This document shows, piece after piece, positions 34,551 through 43,433 of a DNA stretch of 64,000 nt. The stretch lies in contig NZ_JBLLVA010000015.1 of NCBI RefSeq assembly GCF_047739745.1, positions 1-64,000 of the forward strand, in the 5' to 3' direction. The translations under genes were made by a program, and so were the position numbers. The notes under the pieces were generated by a model. That model was not told where the DNA came from, did not search any database, and was given only the letters and a program-made list of their open reading frames with translations. The number at the start of each line of letters is the position of its first letter. Within the stretch, counting starts at the first letter, position 1. The DNA is from Pseudaminobacter sp047739745 (GTDB lineage Bacteria > Pseudomonadota > Alphaproteobacteria > Rhizobiales > Rhizobiaceae).

Positions 34551-34694
34551 CCCTACTCGACCTCATTTGCGGACCGGAGACATATTGTCGTTAAAGCAGT
34601 GCAACGCCGAGGGCAACTTATTTCTTGAGTGACATTGTCATGAATATAGATCGATGGCTTTCCGGACTGCGTTCTGCCGCAAAGCTTATGTTGC

Positions 34695-34952
34695 TCAGTC
34701 TCGCCCCCGAGCCGGACCTTGCCGGCTGCGATCTTCCGGCTCACCGTCCGGATCGATGCTGCGCGCTTCGGAAGGCAGCATCACCGGAATGCCGTCGCGT
34801 ACCGGGTAAGCGAGCCTGGCGAGCCGCGACACCAGTTCCTGACGCGCCTCGTCCCAGGTCAGGGGCCCCTTTGTCAGCGGGCAGGCAAGCAGCTCCAGCA
34901 GCTTGCGGTCCACGGTCGGGGTTCTGCTCTCGGAGCTGGTCGGCTCGTTCAT
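34695..34952 (-). CDS. Trm112-family zinc-ribbon-like protein
   Basis: The 85-residue protein has the Trm112/YcaR pattern LLELLACPLTKGPLTWDEARQELVSRLARLAYPVRDGIPVML. Only one of the family's metal-binding cysteine pairs is seen, which is common in the bacterial YcaR type. Relatives activate methyltransferases in eukaryotes; the bacterial role is unknown. The start (34952) overlaps the preceding stop (ATGA), so it is coupled to the LON-domain gene. Confidence 0.88.
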   Translation of the reverse strand: MNEPTSSESRTPTVDRKLLELLACPLTKGPLTWDEARQELVSRLARLAYPVRDGIPVMLPSEARSIDPDGEPEDRSRQGPARGRD

Positions 34953-35620
34953 TGCAGACTTGAGCCGAATTCGTCGCTCAGTCGGGCAAGTGCCATTTCG
35001 GTGATGGCTATCAGCGTGTCCGCCCGCGTTTTCAGGTCAGGCGCTTCCAGCAGCGCCTGCTTTTCGGCTGCGCCGTAGGGAGCCATCATCGACAGGGCAT
35101 TGACCAGTATGGCGTTTTCCGCGCGGCTGACGCTGTCCCAGTCGGCTTCCAACTCGTTGGCTTCGAGATAGGCGCGGAAAGCTTTCAGAAGCATTGGTCG
35201 ATTGATCTCGGCGCCGGTCGGATCGTCCGACAGGTCGGCCAGGAAAGGCGTGATGCGGCATTGGCGGAACGGCGTTTTCACGGCCAGTTCGTGACCGACA
35301 CGAAAACGGCAGACGCCCTGCAGGGCGATCAGATAGCGGCCGTCGCCGGATTCGGCGAATGAGGTGAGGCGACCAAGACAGCCGACCTCGCTGAGCTCGG
35401 GCTCGCCATCCTCGCGCACCGCCCCATCGAGCGCCGGCTGAATGAGGCCGATGAGCCGCGAACCGGCAATCGCCTCGTCCACCATTTCGAGATAGCGCGG
35501 CTCGAAAATGTTGAGCGGGATGCGCCCGCCCGGCAAAAGCAGCGCAGCCTCCAGCGGAAATACCGCGACTGTCGCAGGAATGTCCCTTGCCAGCCGATAA
35601 TGCGCATTTCCCGCCTGCAT
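34949..35620 (-). CDS. LON-domain-containing protein
   Basis: The 223-residue protein is the N-terminal LON substrate-binding domain without the ATPase and protease domains: VAVFPLEAALLLPGGRIPLNIFEPRYLEMV, GRLTSFAESGDGRYLIALQGVCRFRV and a helical C-terminal half. Stand-alone LON-domain proteins occur widely; the molecular role is not established. It lies between the thioredoxin-TPR gene and the Trm112-like gene, an arrangement conserved in rhizobia. Confidence 0.9.
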   Translation of the reverse strand: MQAGNAHYRLARDIPATVAVFPLEAALLLPGGRIPLNIFEPRYLEMVDEAIAGSRLIGLIQPALDGAVREDGEPELSEVGCLGRLTSFAESGDGRYLIALQGVCRFRVGHELAVKTPFRQCRITPFLADLSDDPTGAEINRPMLLKAFRAYLEANELEADWDSVSRAENAILVNALSMMAPYGAAEKQALLEAPDLKTRADTLIAITEMALARLSDEFGSSLQ

Positions 35621-35733
35621 CTTGCACTCCCTTCAGGTGACCGCCGTATGTGCCGCGCCGCCACCAACCGTCAGTCACCGCTGAAACGACGATCCTCCTG
35701 AACCCTGCACAGTTTCAATGACGGGCCTTCAAG

Positions 35734-36723
35734 TCAAGAAAACAGCACTGACGACAGCTTGCGGCGGGTGGCCAGCGTGACTTCGTCGGTCATGCCCCAT
35801 GCCTCGAAAAACTGCAGGAGCTGCGTCCTGGCGGCGTCGTCCTTCCAGGCGCGGTCGGCCTTGACGATCGCCAGCAGATTGTCGGCCGCCTCGCTGCGCT
35901 GGCCAAGCGCATTCTGGACCATTGCCAGATCGAATCGCGCTTGATGATCCTTGGGGTCGGCGGCAAGGCGTGCCTCGAACTCGGCCGGATCGCCAAGCGA
36001 AGCGACCTGAGCGGCAAGCGCGATCCTGGCGCGTACGGCCGCCAGTGCCGGAGCATCCTGCTTGCCGGCCGGCGCGCGCGCCAGCGTCTCCTCGGCACCG
36101 ACGGTATCGCCGGCTTCGAACAGCAGGTCGGCCAGGCCTGCCAGAGCTTCGACGTTGTCGGGGTTCTGGGCAAGTATCGCATCGTAAACCGCAGCCGCAC
36201 CCTGCAGGTCGCCGGCCGCGCGGGCGGCCTCGGCGGCGGCCAGGCCTTCCTCGATCTGCGCCTTGCCGTTGCCCTTGCCGGCGACCTTGTCGATAAAGTC
36301 GCGAATCTGGCTTTCGGGCACCGCGCCCATGAAACCGTCTACGGGCTGGCCGTTCTTGAAGGCAATGACCGCCGGAATCGACTGGATGCCGAGCTGTCCG
36401 GCGACCGCCGGATGATCGTCAATGTTCATCTTGGCGAGCTTCACCCGGCCGCCGGCGGCGTTGACGGCCTTTTCCAGAGCCGGCGCAAGCTGCTTGCACG
36501 GCCCGCACCATGGCGCCCAGAAATCGACGAGGACGGGCTGTTGCCGCGATTCCTGAATGACATCGGCGGTAAACGACGCGGTCGTGACATCCTTGATCAG
36601 GACTGCTGCCGACGCCCCGCCGACAGCGGCTTCACCGGGAGCGTTTTGCGGGGATGCGCCATAGTTGACGGTCGTGGAATATTGGTTTCCCATTGCGCCG
36701 AATGAATTGTCCTGACTGCTCAT
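35734..36723 (-). CDS. Thioredoxin-TPR protein (CnoX/YbbN-like)
   Basis: The 329-residue protein has a thioredoxin domain with the active motif WCGPC (residues about 72-76) in FWAPWCGPCKQLAPALEKAV, an N-terminal disordered lead, and a C-terminal series of TPR-like helices (AAVYDAILAQNPDNVEALAGLADLL). CnoX-type proteins protect folding proteins from oxidation and transfer them to chaperones. The CGPC pair, absent in E. coli YbbN, suggests redox activity here. The promoter of this gene faces the minus-strand cluster. Confidence 0.93.
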   Translation of the reverse strand: MSSQDNSFGAMGNQYSTTVNYGASPQNAPGEAAVGGASAAVLIKDVTTASFTADVIQESRQQPVLVDFWAPWCGPCKQLAPALEKAVNAAGGRVKLAKMNIDDHPAVAGQLGIQSIPAVIAFKNGQPVDGFMGAVPESQIRDFIDKVAGKGNGKAQIEEGLAAAEAARAAGDLQGAAAVYDAILAQNPDNVEALAGLADLLFEAGDTVGAEETLARAPAGKQDAPALAAVRARIALAAQVASLGDPAEFEARLAADPKDHQARFDLAMVQNALGQRSEAADNLLAIVKADRAWKDDAARTQLLQFFEAWGMTDEVTLATRRKLSSVLFS

Positions 36724-36817
36724 TGCTGCCCTTTCGGCTGTCTTGCGAGAATGGTCCGATTATGGCCGGCTGGAAGCCGCCGGAAAAGCCCGGGAATATC
36801 CGCCTTCCATGTGGCGC

Positions 36818-37315
36818 TCATGCGGAGACTTTCAAGATCACGGGATCATGACCCGTGGCTTTTATGAACGTTAGAAGGTCGGCGTTCGAAATCGAAGTGG
36901 TCGCCTCGTTGGTCAGCGGGTGTGCGTTGATGACCGGATTCTGCATCAGCGCGCTGTCGAGAACGATTTTCACCCGCCGGCCCATATCGTTGATCAGCCC
37001 GAACACGGTCACCGAGCCCGGAGCAACGCCGAGCAGTTCCATGAGGGCTTCCGGCTTGCCGAACGAGACACGGCTCGCCGCGCCGATGAGATGATGGATC
37101 TGCTTCAGATCGACGGCCGCTTCCTCATGGACGGTCACGAGAAAGAAATTGTCCTTCTTGTCCTTCAGGAAGAGGTTCTTGGTGTGTCCTCCGGCAATGA
37201 CGCCACGCAACGCCTGCGAGTCGGCAACCGTGAACAGCGGCGGATGCGATTTCGTCTCCACGGAGATTCCAAGCGATTCGAGAAACGCAAAGAGCTCCGC
37301 GGCGGTTTTTGGCAT
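36818..37315 (-). CDS. Prolyl-tRNA editing protein (ProX/YbaK family)
   Basis: The 165-residue protein has the editing-domain motifs GVIAGGHTKNLFLKDKKDNFFLVT and FGKPEALMELLGVAPGSVTVFGLIND. It likely hydrolyses mischarged Ala- or Cys-tRNA-Pro in trans, as the free-standing ProXp-ala enzymes do. The conserved Lys is in the HTKNL segment. It stands between the thioredoxin-TPR gene and the Zur-like gene on the same strand. Confidence 0.9.
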   Translation of the reverse strand: MPKTAAELFAFLESLGISVETKSHPPLFTVADSQALRGVIAGGHTKNLFLKDKKDNFFLVTVHEEAAVDLKQIHHLIGAASRVSFGKPEALMELLGVAPGSVTVFGLINDMGRRVKIVLDSALMQNPVINAHPLTNEATTSISNADLLTFIKATGHDPVILKVSA

Positions 37316-37397
37316 GTCGACGATTCCAGGGCTGAACGGTTGGGATCGGCTGATATCAGCGTGGCTGGATTGCGTCTAACGCGCCGTGTGCCGAGCT

Positions 37398-37802
37398 TCA
37401 AGCGGCCATGGCGGCGCATTTGGCGCAGACGCCGCGAAACTCGATTATCGCCTTCTTGGCGGTGAAGCCGGTCGAGCCGACCCATGTGTCCAACTGGCGG
37501 CCGACAACCTCGTCGGAAAATTCCGACACCTGGCCGCACTTGTCGCATATGGCGAAAGCGATCATGCGGTGATTGTGGTCATGCGGCTCGGAGCAGGCGA
37601 CGAAGGCGCTCATGCTCTCCAGCCGATGGACGAAGCCGGCATCCATCAGCGCATCGAGTGCGCGATAGACCTGAAGCGGCGCGCGAAATCCCTGCTCTCG
37701 CAGCAGGTCAAGCAGCGTATAGGCGCTGAGCGGCCCTGTCGCGGCTTCGAGCTTTTCGAGCACGAGCAACTGGTTTTTCGTCAGATTGTCCCTGGCCGCC
37801 AT
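37398..37802 (-). CDS. zur: Fur-family regulator, probably Zur
   Basis: The start at 37802 gives 134 residues. The N-terminal winged helix (LTKNQLLVLEKLEAATGPLSAYTLLDLL, APLQVYRALDALMDAGFVHRL) and a C-terminal metal domain with HDHNHRM, two CxxC pairs (CDKCG and CAKC) and other His residues fit Zur-type zinc sensors rather than Irr (no HHH). It would repress zinc uptake genes when zinc is bound. The znu genes are not in this window. Confidence 0.8.
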   Translation of the reverse strand: MAARDNLTKNQLLVLEKLEAATGPLSAYTLLDLLREQGFRAPLQVYRALDALMDAGFVHRLESMSAFVACSEPHDHNHRMIAFAICDKCGQVSEFSDEVVGRQLDTWVGSTGFTAKKAIIEFRGVCAKCAAMAA

Positions 37803-37942
37803 TGCTTCGCCTTCGACCCTCATCTTCCCGGCATCATCGCCCTAAACGCCGACATTGTCATTCGTCAAAGGTCACATAGCGATCCAGCGGCCGGATTTCC
37901 ACCGGCTCGGTCGTCGGAGACCGCGCACGGGACATCGTGAAC

Positions 37943-39130
37943 TCATAGCCTGGTCCAGGCTGCGTTCCTGGCCGACGATTTCACGCAAGCTTCCACAAAA
38001 GCCACACCTTCCACACCGTCCTCGATGGTGGGGAAGAGAACATCCTTAGCCGGCTTGCCGCTTTTGCGCCGCGCGGCCCGAATAGCCCGTGCGGCTTCAG
38101 CATATATGTTGGCGAAGCCTTCGAGGTAGCCTTCCGGATGGCCGGGGGGAATTCGGCTCATGCGGGCCGCTGCCGTCCCGGCACCGGCGCCGGCACGTGT
38201 AATCAACTGCTTCGGCTGGCCGAACGGCGTGTACCAGAGGTAATTCGGATCGGCCTGCACCCATTCGAGGCCGCCTTTGGTACCGTAGACGCGCAGCTTC
38301 AGCCCGTTCTCGTTTCCGGGCGCGACCTGGCTTGCCCAGAGCATGCCCTTGGCGGGCGCCTCGCTTGCCCTCGCCTTGAACCGCAGCATCACATGGGCGT
38401 TGTCGTCGAGCCGACGACCGGCGACGAACGCATCGAGGTCCGCCGAAAGACTGTCCAGTTGGAGCCCGGTCACGAAGCGCAAGAGATTGTAGGCGTGGGT
38501 GCCGATGTCGCCGGTGGAGCCTCCGGCGCCGGACTGTTTGGGATCGGTGCGCCAGGCCGCCTGCTTGGAGCCGGCATCTTCGGCCTTCTCGGTCAGCCAG
38601 TCCTGCGGATATTCCGCCTGCACCACGCGAATGTCGCCAAGCTGGCCCTTCTTCACCATTTCCCGAGCCTGCCGAACCATGGGATAACCGGTATAGTTGT
38701 GGGTGAGAACGAACAGCTTTCCGGTCTTTTCCACCAGTGCGGCGAGCTTCCTGGCGTCGGTGAGTTTCGAGGTCAGCGGCTTGTCGCAGATGACATGGAT
38801 GCCGGCCTCCAGAAACGCCTTGGCCGCCGGATAGTGCATATGGTTGGGCGTGACGATCGCCACTGCCTCGATGCCGTCCGGGCGCCGGGCCTCAGCCTTC
38901 GCCATCTCCTGGAAGGAGCCGTAGTTCCGCTCCGGATCGAGCCCGAGTTCCGCTCCCGACGCCCTGGCGCGCTCCGGATCCGACGAGAGCGCGCCGGCCA
39001 CCAGCAGGAATTCGCCGTCGAGGCGTGCAGCGATGCGGTGGACACCGCCGATGAAGGCACCTTGCCCGCCGCCGACCATTCCGTACCGGATAGGTCCGAG
39101 CGTCTTTTCGCTGCGTCCCTCAATCGCCAT
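37943..39130 (-). CDS. Gfo/Idh/MocA-family NAD(P)-dependent dehydrogenase
   Basis: The start at 39130 follows GAGGGGG and gives 395 residues; a TTG at 39160 is less likely. The Rossmann start is IRYGMVGGGQGAFIGGVHR, then AIVTPNHMHYPAAKAFLEAGIHVICDKPL (with the EKP-like catalytic Lys segment) and GGSTGDIGTHAYNLLRF. It should oxidise a sugar or inositol derivative. Its 5' end abuts the isomerase-like gene (39157-40212), both transcribed away from the divergent region holding two operators. Confidence 0.9.
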   Translation of the reverse strand: MAIEGRSEKTLGPIRYGMVGGGQGAFIGGVHRIAARLDGEFLLVAGALSSDPERARASGAELGLDPERNYGSFQEMAKAEARRPDGIEAVAIVTPNHMHYPAAKAFLEAGIHVICDKPLTSKLTDARKLAALVEKTGKLFVLTHNYTGYPMVRQAREMVKKGQLGDIRVVQAEYPQDWLTEKAEDAGSKQAAWRTDPKQSGAGGSTGDIGTHAYNLLRFVTGLQLDSLSADLDAFVAGRRLDDNAHVMLRFKARASEAPAKGMLWASQVAPGNENGLKLRVYGTKGGLEWVQADPNYLWYTPFGQPKQLITRAGAGAGTAAARMSRIPPGHPEGYLEGFANIYAEAARAIRAARRKSGKPAKDVLFPTIEDGVEGVAFVEACVKSSARNAAWTRL

Positions 39131-39156
39131 GTCGGCCCCCTCAAACTTTTCGTCCG

Positions 39157-40212
39157 TCAAATCCCCATCATTGCCCGAAGCTGCGCCCTGTCGGCCCCGC
39201 CGCCGGCGAAATCGTCGAAGGCTTTTTCAGTAACGCGGATAATATGGCCGTCGATGAACGGCGCTCCTTCGGCGGCTCCGACCTCGGGATGCTTCAGACA
39301 GCATTCCCATTCCAGAACCGCCCACCTGTCATAGTCGTAAGCGGCAAGCTTGGAAAATATCCCGGCAAAATCGACCTGGCCGTCGCCGAGCGAGCGGAAG
39401 CGGCCGGCCCGCTTTACCCAGCCCTGATAGCCCGAATAGACGCCCTGCCGCCCGTCCGGATTGAACTCGGCATCCTTGACGTGAAACGCCTTGATGCGTT
39501 CGTGATAAATGTCGATGAAGGCCAGATAGTCGAGCTGCTGCAGCAGGAAATGCGAAGGGTCGTAATTGATGTTGCATCGCTTGTGGCCGCCCACCGCATC
39601 GAGGAACATCTCGAAAGTGGCGCCGTCGAAGACATCCTCTCCCGGATGGATTTCGTAGCAGAGATCGACGCCTGAGTTCTCATAGGCATCGAGGATCGGC
39701 TTCCAGCGCTTGCCGAGTTCGCCGAACGCCTCCTCGATCAAGCCGGCGGGCCTTTGCGGCCAGGGATAGAAATAGGGGAAGGCCAGCGCCCCGGAGAAGC
39801 TGACGGAGGCGTTCAGGCCCAAATGTTCGGATGCCTTGGCGCCGAACAGCATCTGCTCGACCGCCCATTCCTGACGCGCCTTCGGGTTGTTATGGACCTC
39901 GGGCGGGGCGAAGCCGTCGAACTGGCTGTCATAGGCCGGGTGCACCGCGACGAGCTGGCCCTGCAGGTGTGTCGAAAGCTCGGTGATCTCCACGCCGGCA
40001 TCGGCGCAGACGCCCTTGATCTCGTCGCAATAATCCTTGGACGACGCAGCCTTCCTGAGGTCGAACAGACGCCCGTCCCACGTCGGTATCTGGACGCCTT
40101 TGTAGCCCAGGCCGGCGGCCCATGCGGCTATGTCTTGCAGCGAATTGAAAGGCGCGGCATCGCCCGCGAACTGCGCCAGAAATATGCCCGGACCCTTCAG
40201 CGTCGTCGCCAT
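39157..40212 (-). CDS. Xylose-isomerase-like TIM-barrel protein
   Basis: The start at 40212 follows AAGGGAG and gives 351 residues. It contains GYKGVQIPTWDGRLFDL, ELSTHLQGQLVAVHPAYD, CYEIHPGEDVFDG, NINYDPSHFLLQQLDYLAF and FHVKDAEFNPDG, the divalent-metal sites of the AP-endonuclease-2/xylose isomerase superfamily. Likely a sugar or keto-acid isomerase or epimerase. Its gene is coupled with the MocA-type dehydrogenase gene. The substrate is unknown. Confidence 0.88.
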   Translation of the reverse strand: MATTLKGPGIFLAQFAGDAAPFNSLQDIAAWAAGLGYKGVQIPTWDGRLFDLRKAASSKDYCDEIKGVCADAGVEITELSTHLQGQLVAVHPAYDSQFDGFAPPEVHNNPKARQEWAVEQMLFGAKASEHLGLNASVSFSGALAFPYFYPWPQRPAGLIEEAFGELGKRWKPILDAYENSGVDLCYEIHPGEDVFDGATFEMFLDAVGGHKRCNINYDPSHFLLQQLDYLAFIDIYHERIKAFHVKDAEFNPDGRQGVYSGYQGWVKRAGRFRSLGDGQVDFAGIFSKLAAYDYDRWAVLEWECCLKHPEVGAAEGAPFIDGHIIRVTEKAFDDFAGGGADRAQLRAMMGI

Positions 40213-40310
40213 GTCCCGCTCCCTTCCTATGCGCAACAGGCCGACGGGAGCAGAAGCCTGCGACCGACCCGCTGATCAGTCAAGGCCGGCTCCGTCACCT
40301 GCCAATATTC

Positions 40311-40321
40311 TGGTAATACCA
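40311..40321. promoter_or_regulatory. FadR-type operator candidate 1
   Basis: TGGTAATACCA fits the FadR-subfamily GntR operator pattern (T.GT-N3-AC.A). It lies about 100 bases upstream of the minus-strand isomerase start, where binding could control that promoter. Confidence 0.6.
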
Positions 40322-40490
40322 AAATGCGCCCGACGGTCAAGCGCGCATTTTTGGTCAGCCATCCGTCAATGATATCCAATCTGACGATAAATACACAACA
40401 CAACCAGCGTTTTAGCCGTGTATAGCGGGGTCGGAAAAGCTATTCTTGCGAGGCTGATGGAAATGATTTAGAAATCGGCTCATACCCAAT

Positions 40491-40501
40491 TGGTCGAACC
40501 A
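40491..40501. promoter_or_regulatory. FadR-type operator candidate 2
   Basis: TGGTCGAACCA has the same TGGT-N3-ACCA layout as the site at 40311. It lies 89 bases upstream of the plus-strand epimerase start. Two such sites 180 bases apart, one near each promoter, suggest one regulator controls both transcripts. Confidence 0.6.
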
Positions 40502-40589
40502 GTTGTGAAACTGATGCGCCTTGCGGGGAGGAGACGCCGCCGCGCCGACCGGCGAGGCTGATTGCAGGCGAATTTGAAAAGGAAAGACC

Positions 40590-41477
40590 ATGCATCTTTC
40601 GACGCACAACTGGATGCGAGCCGAGCCGCTGGCCCAGACCCTCGCGCGGATCAAGCAATATGGCTACGAAAGCATCGAGATCTCCGGCGAGCCGACGCGG
40701 TACGACATCAAGGACACCCGCGCGCTGCTGAAGGAAAATGGCATCCGCTGCTGGGGCGCGGTGACGCTGACGCTCGGCGAACGCAACCTTGCGGCCAAGA
40801 ACGAAGGCCAGCGCGCCCGCTCGGTCGACTACGTCAAGAGCGTCATCACCATGGTCAACGAACTCGACGGCGAAATCCTCACGCTGGTGCCGGCAACCGT
40901 CGGCAAGGTGGTGCCGGACGGCACCGAGGAGGAGGAGTGGAAATGGGTGGTGGACGCCACCAGGGAATGTTTCGACCACGCCCAAAAGAAAGGCGTGCGG
41001 ATCGCGATCGAGCCGCTGAACCGTTTCGAGACCTATTTCTTCAACCGCGCCGCCCAGGCTCTGGCGCTGGCCGACGCAGTTAGCCCGGAATGCGGCATCT
41101 GCCTCGATGCGTTCCACATAAATATCGAGGAGGAGGACATCTATGACGCCATCCGGCTCGCCGGAAAGCGCCTGTTCGACTTCCATGTGGCCGACAACAA
41201 TCGCTTTGCCGCCGGTCTTGGCAATCTCGATTGGGAAAAGATCATCGGCACGCTTAAGGAAATCGGCTATGACGGCGCCGTCACCAACGAATTCGTAGCG
41301 CCGGTGGACCGTACGCCGGCAAACAAATATCCGATGATGGTGGACCGCAATCCGGTCGACATTCCGCCGGAGCAGCTCAAATTCATCCAGGATCATGGCT
41401 CGAGCGTTCTGACTGAAGCGTTCTATGCCGACCAGATGCGCATAACGGCGGAAACCATCCTGCCGCTGATCAGGTAA
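40590..41477 (+). CDS. Sugar-phosphate isomerase/epimerase-family TIM-barrel protein
   Basis: The 295-residue protein belongs to the D-tagatose/D-psicose 3-epimerase-like group: IAIEPLNRFETYFFNR (metal-ligand Glu), GICLDAFHINIEEEDI (Asp/His ligands), FHVADNNRFAAGLGNLDW and VTNEFVAPV (Glu ligand). It would epimerise a ketose or a sugar-acid derivative in the cytoplasm. It starts the plus-strand operon downstream of FadR-type sites. Confidence 0.9.
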   Translation: MHLSTHNWMRAEPLAQTLARIKQYGYESIEISGEPTRYDIKDTRALLKENGIRCWGAVTLTLGERNLAAKNEGQRARSVDYVKSVITMVNELDGEILTLVPATVGKVVPDGTEEEEWKWVVDATRECFDHAQKKGVRIAIEPLNRFETYFFNRAAQALALADAVSPECGICLDAFHINIEEEDIYDAIRLAGKRLFDFHVADNNRFAAGLGNLDWEKIIGTLKEIGYDGAVTNEFVAPVDRTPANKYPMMVDRNPVDIPPEQLKFIQDHGSSVLTEAFYADQMRITAETILPLIR

Positions 41478-41543
41478 GCAGGCCGGCATTCCGGCATATC
41501 AGCTGCTCCGTCGCCTAAGAGGCCGGAGCAGCCGGGGTAAGAC

Positions 41544-42713
41544 ATGCGCATAAAGCACGTTCAGGCATGGTGGGTCAGCATTCCCATCCAGACGGATCGC
41601 CAGCACCGAAGCGACTTCGGGCAAGTGCGGACATTCGACGCGGCCATCCTGCGCATCGAAACCGACGACGGCCTGGTCGGCTGGGGGGAGGGCAAGAACG
41701 CCGCCGGCAGTGCCGGCAGCTACGGCGCCCTCGTCCACATGCTCAACCATGAGATCGGGCCGCAGCTGATCGGCCGTCAGGCCGGCGATATCGGCATCAT
41801 CTGGGAAATGCTTTACAATGGCGTGCGCCACGAAAGCGCGGCGGCGGCCGGCCATGCCATGCCGCAGCTCGCGCGGCGCGGCCTGTCGATCGCCGCGATC
41901 AGCGCTGTCGACATCGCGCTTTGGGACATTCTCGGCAAGTCGCTCGGCCAGCCGGTGTGGCGACTGCTGGGCGGGCGCAAGCTGGAGCGCCTGCCGGCCT
42001 ATGCCTCCGGCGGCTGGGCCCCTGCCGACACGATCGGCGAGCAGCTCCAGTCCTACATCGACCAGGGCGGGTTCAGGGCGGTGAAGATGCGCATAGGCGC
42101 GATGGATGGCGCGCCGCATGTTTCGGCAGCGCGCGTGCGCGCCGCGCGCCAGGCGCTCGGCCCGGAGATCGAAATCATGGTCGACGCGCATGGCACTTAT
42201 ACGGTGGCCGAGGCCAAACGCTTCGTCCATCTCGTTTCGGATTGCGACATCGCCTGGTTCGAGGAGCCGGTCATCGCCGACGACAAAGCGGGCATGGCCG
42301 AAGTACGCGCCTCAGGCAGCGTGCCGATTGCGACCGGCGAAAGCGAAGCGACGCGATATGCGTTCCGTAATCTCGCCGTGCTGAGAGCGGCCGATATTTT
42401 CCAGCCCGATCCGGCATTTTGCGGCGGCATCAGCGAAGCCATGAAGATCGGCGTGCTTGCCAGCGCCTTCAATCTGCGTTTCGCCCCTCATTTGTGGGCC
42501 GGCGCGCCCTGCTTCTTTGCCGGCCTGCATATTTGCGCGGCATCGCCGGCGAGTTTCACAGTGGAGTATTCGCTGGGCGCCAACCCGATGATACATGACC
42601 TTGTCGAGGAGACGGTGGAGGTCAAGGACGGTATGATCGAGGTCCCCGATTCTCCCGGCCTGGGAGTGACGGTTTGCGAACGATTCCTGGAGGAACACGC
42701 ACAGGACACGTGA
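41544..42713 (+). CDS. Enolase-superfamily dehydratase/racemase (mandelate racemase group)
   Basis: The 389-residue protein has the MR/MLE hallmarks: the Lys-x-Arg site VKMRIG, metal ligands in IMVDAHGTY (Asp), WFEEPV (Glu) and ATGESEATR (Glu), and the His base in FAPHLWAGAP. Members dehydrate acid sugars (galactonate, mannonate, glucarate etc.) or racemise hydroxy acids. Context with an epimerase, a MocA-type dehydrogenase and a hydroxyacid dehydrogenase fits a sugar-acid route. Its stop lies two bases before the next start. Confidence 0.92.
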   Translation: MRIKHVQAWWVSIPIQTDRQHRSDFGQVRTFDAAILRIETDDGLVGWGEGKNAAGSAGSYGALVHMLNHEIGPQLIGRQAGDIGIIWEMLYNGVRHESAAAAGHAMPQLARRGLSIAAISAVDIALWDILGKSLGQPVWRLLGGRKLERLPAYASGGWAPADTIGEQLQSYIDQGGFRAVKMRIGAMDGAPHVSAARVRAARQALGPEIEIMVDAHGTYTVAEAKRFVHLVSDCDIAWFEEPVIADDKAGMAEVRASGSVPIATGESEATRYAFRNLAVLRAADIFQPDPAFCGGISEAMKIGVLASAFNLRFAPHLWAGAPCFFAGLHICAASPASFTVEYSLGANPMIHDLVEETVEVKDGMIEVPDSPGLGVTVCERFLEEHAQDT

Positions 42714-42715
42714 AT

Positions 42716-43429
42716 ATGAAAGATAACAACCTGCTTGCCGAACTCGCATCCTACCTGTTCTCCCGCTCGCATGCCGAGACCGGACGGACCCCGTCGGAAC
42801 GCGAACTGGCGGAGCATTTTTCGGTAAGCCGCGGCCAGATCCGCGAAGCGCTGGCGATCCTCGAAGCCATGCGCATCGTCGAGCGCCGCGCCAAGTCTGG
42901 CATCTATCTCACGACCCGGCAGGCGAGCGTGGAAGCCATGGCTTTGTTTGCCAGGGCCGGTCTGCCGCTTGACCCGATCCAGATCTATGAGACGGTCGAA
43001 CTGCGCAAGATTCACGAGATCAAGGCGGCCGAACTCGCCTGCAGCAGGGCAACGGAGGAGAACTACGAGCGGCTGCGCGAAATATTGAAGGCATCGGAGG
43101 CACGGCTGCAGGCCGGCGAGGGCCTGGCGAAGGAAGATCGTGATTTCCACCTGGAAATCGTGCGGGCAACCCAGAACAGCGTCTTCCACAAGATCTGCAG
43201 TATCTACTACGTCATGGGCGAGCAGCGGCTGCCGATCTATTTCAACGACCCGGAGCGCGGCCGCAAATCGCATGCCGAGCACATCCAGATTTACGAGGCG
43301 CTGCTGCGCCGCGACGGAAATCTGGCGCAGGCGCTGATGAGTGCGCATCTTCAAGGTGCTGAGAGCTATTGGAAGGGCCTGATCGGCGATCTCGATGCGG
43401 CGGCGGACCGCAGGCCGGAACCGGTCTGA
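42716..43429 (+). CDS. FadR-subfamily GntR regulator of the cluster
   Basis: The 237-residue protein has a GntR winged helix (TPSERELAEHFSVSRGQIREALAILEAMRIVERR) and a C-terminal all-helical FCD ligand domain (TVELRKIHEIKAAELACSRATEENYERLREIL, KEDRDFHLEIVRATQNSVFHKI). FCD regulators usually repress catabolic genes until a carboxylate inducer binds to the metal site. The two TGGT-N3-ACCA palindromes at 40311 and 40491 fit the operator type of this subfamily. A GTG six bases upstream could also initiate. Confidence 0.9.
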   Translation: MKDNNLLAELASYLFSRSHAETGRTPSERELAEHFSVSRGQIREALAILEAMRIVERRAKSGIYLTTRQASVEAMALFARAGLPLDPIQIYETVELRKIHEIKAAELACSRATEENYERLREILKASEARLQAGEGLAKEDRDFHLEIVRATQNSVFHKICSIYYVMGEQRLPIYFNDPERGRKSHAEHIQIYEALLRRDGNLAQALMSAHLQGAESYWKGLIGDLDAAADRRPEPV

Positions 43430-43433
43430 GCCC

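Larger units (their letters stand above)
40213..40589. other. Divergent control region of the catabolic cluster
   Basis: This 377-base region separates the minus-strand pair (isomerase, dehydrogenase) from the plus-strand operon starting at 40590. It carries two copies of an 11-base TGGT-N3-ACCA palindrome (40311-40321 and 40491-40501), candidate operators for the FadR-type regulator encoded at 42716. The rest has no gene. Confidence 0.7.
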
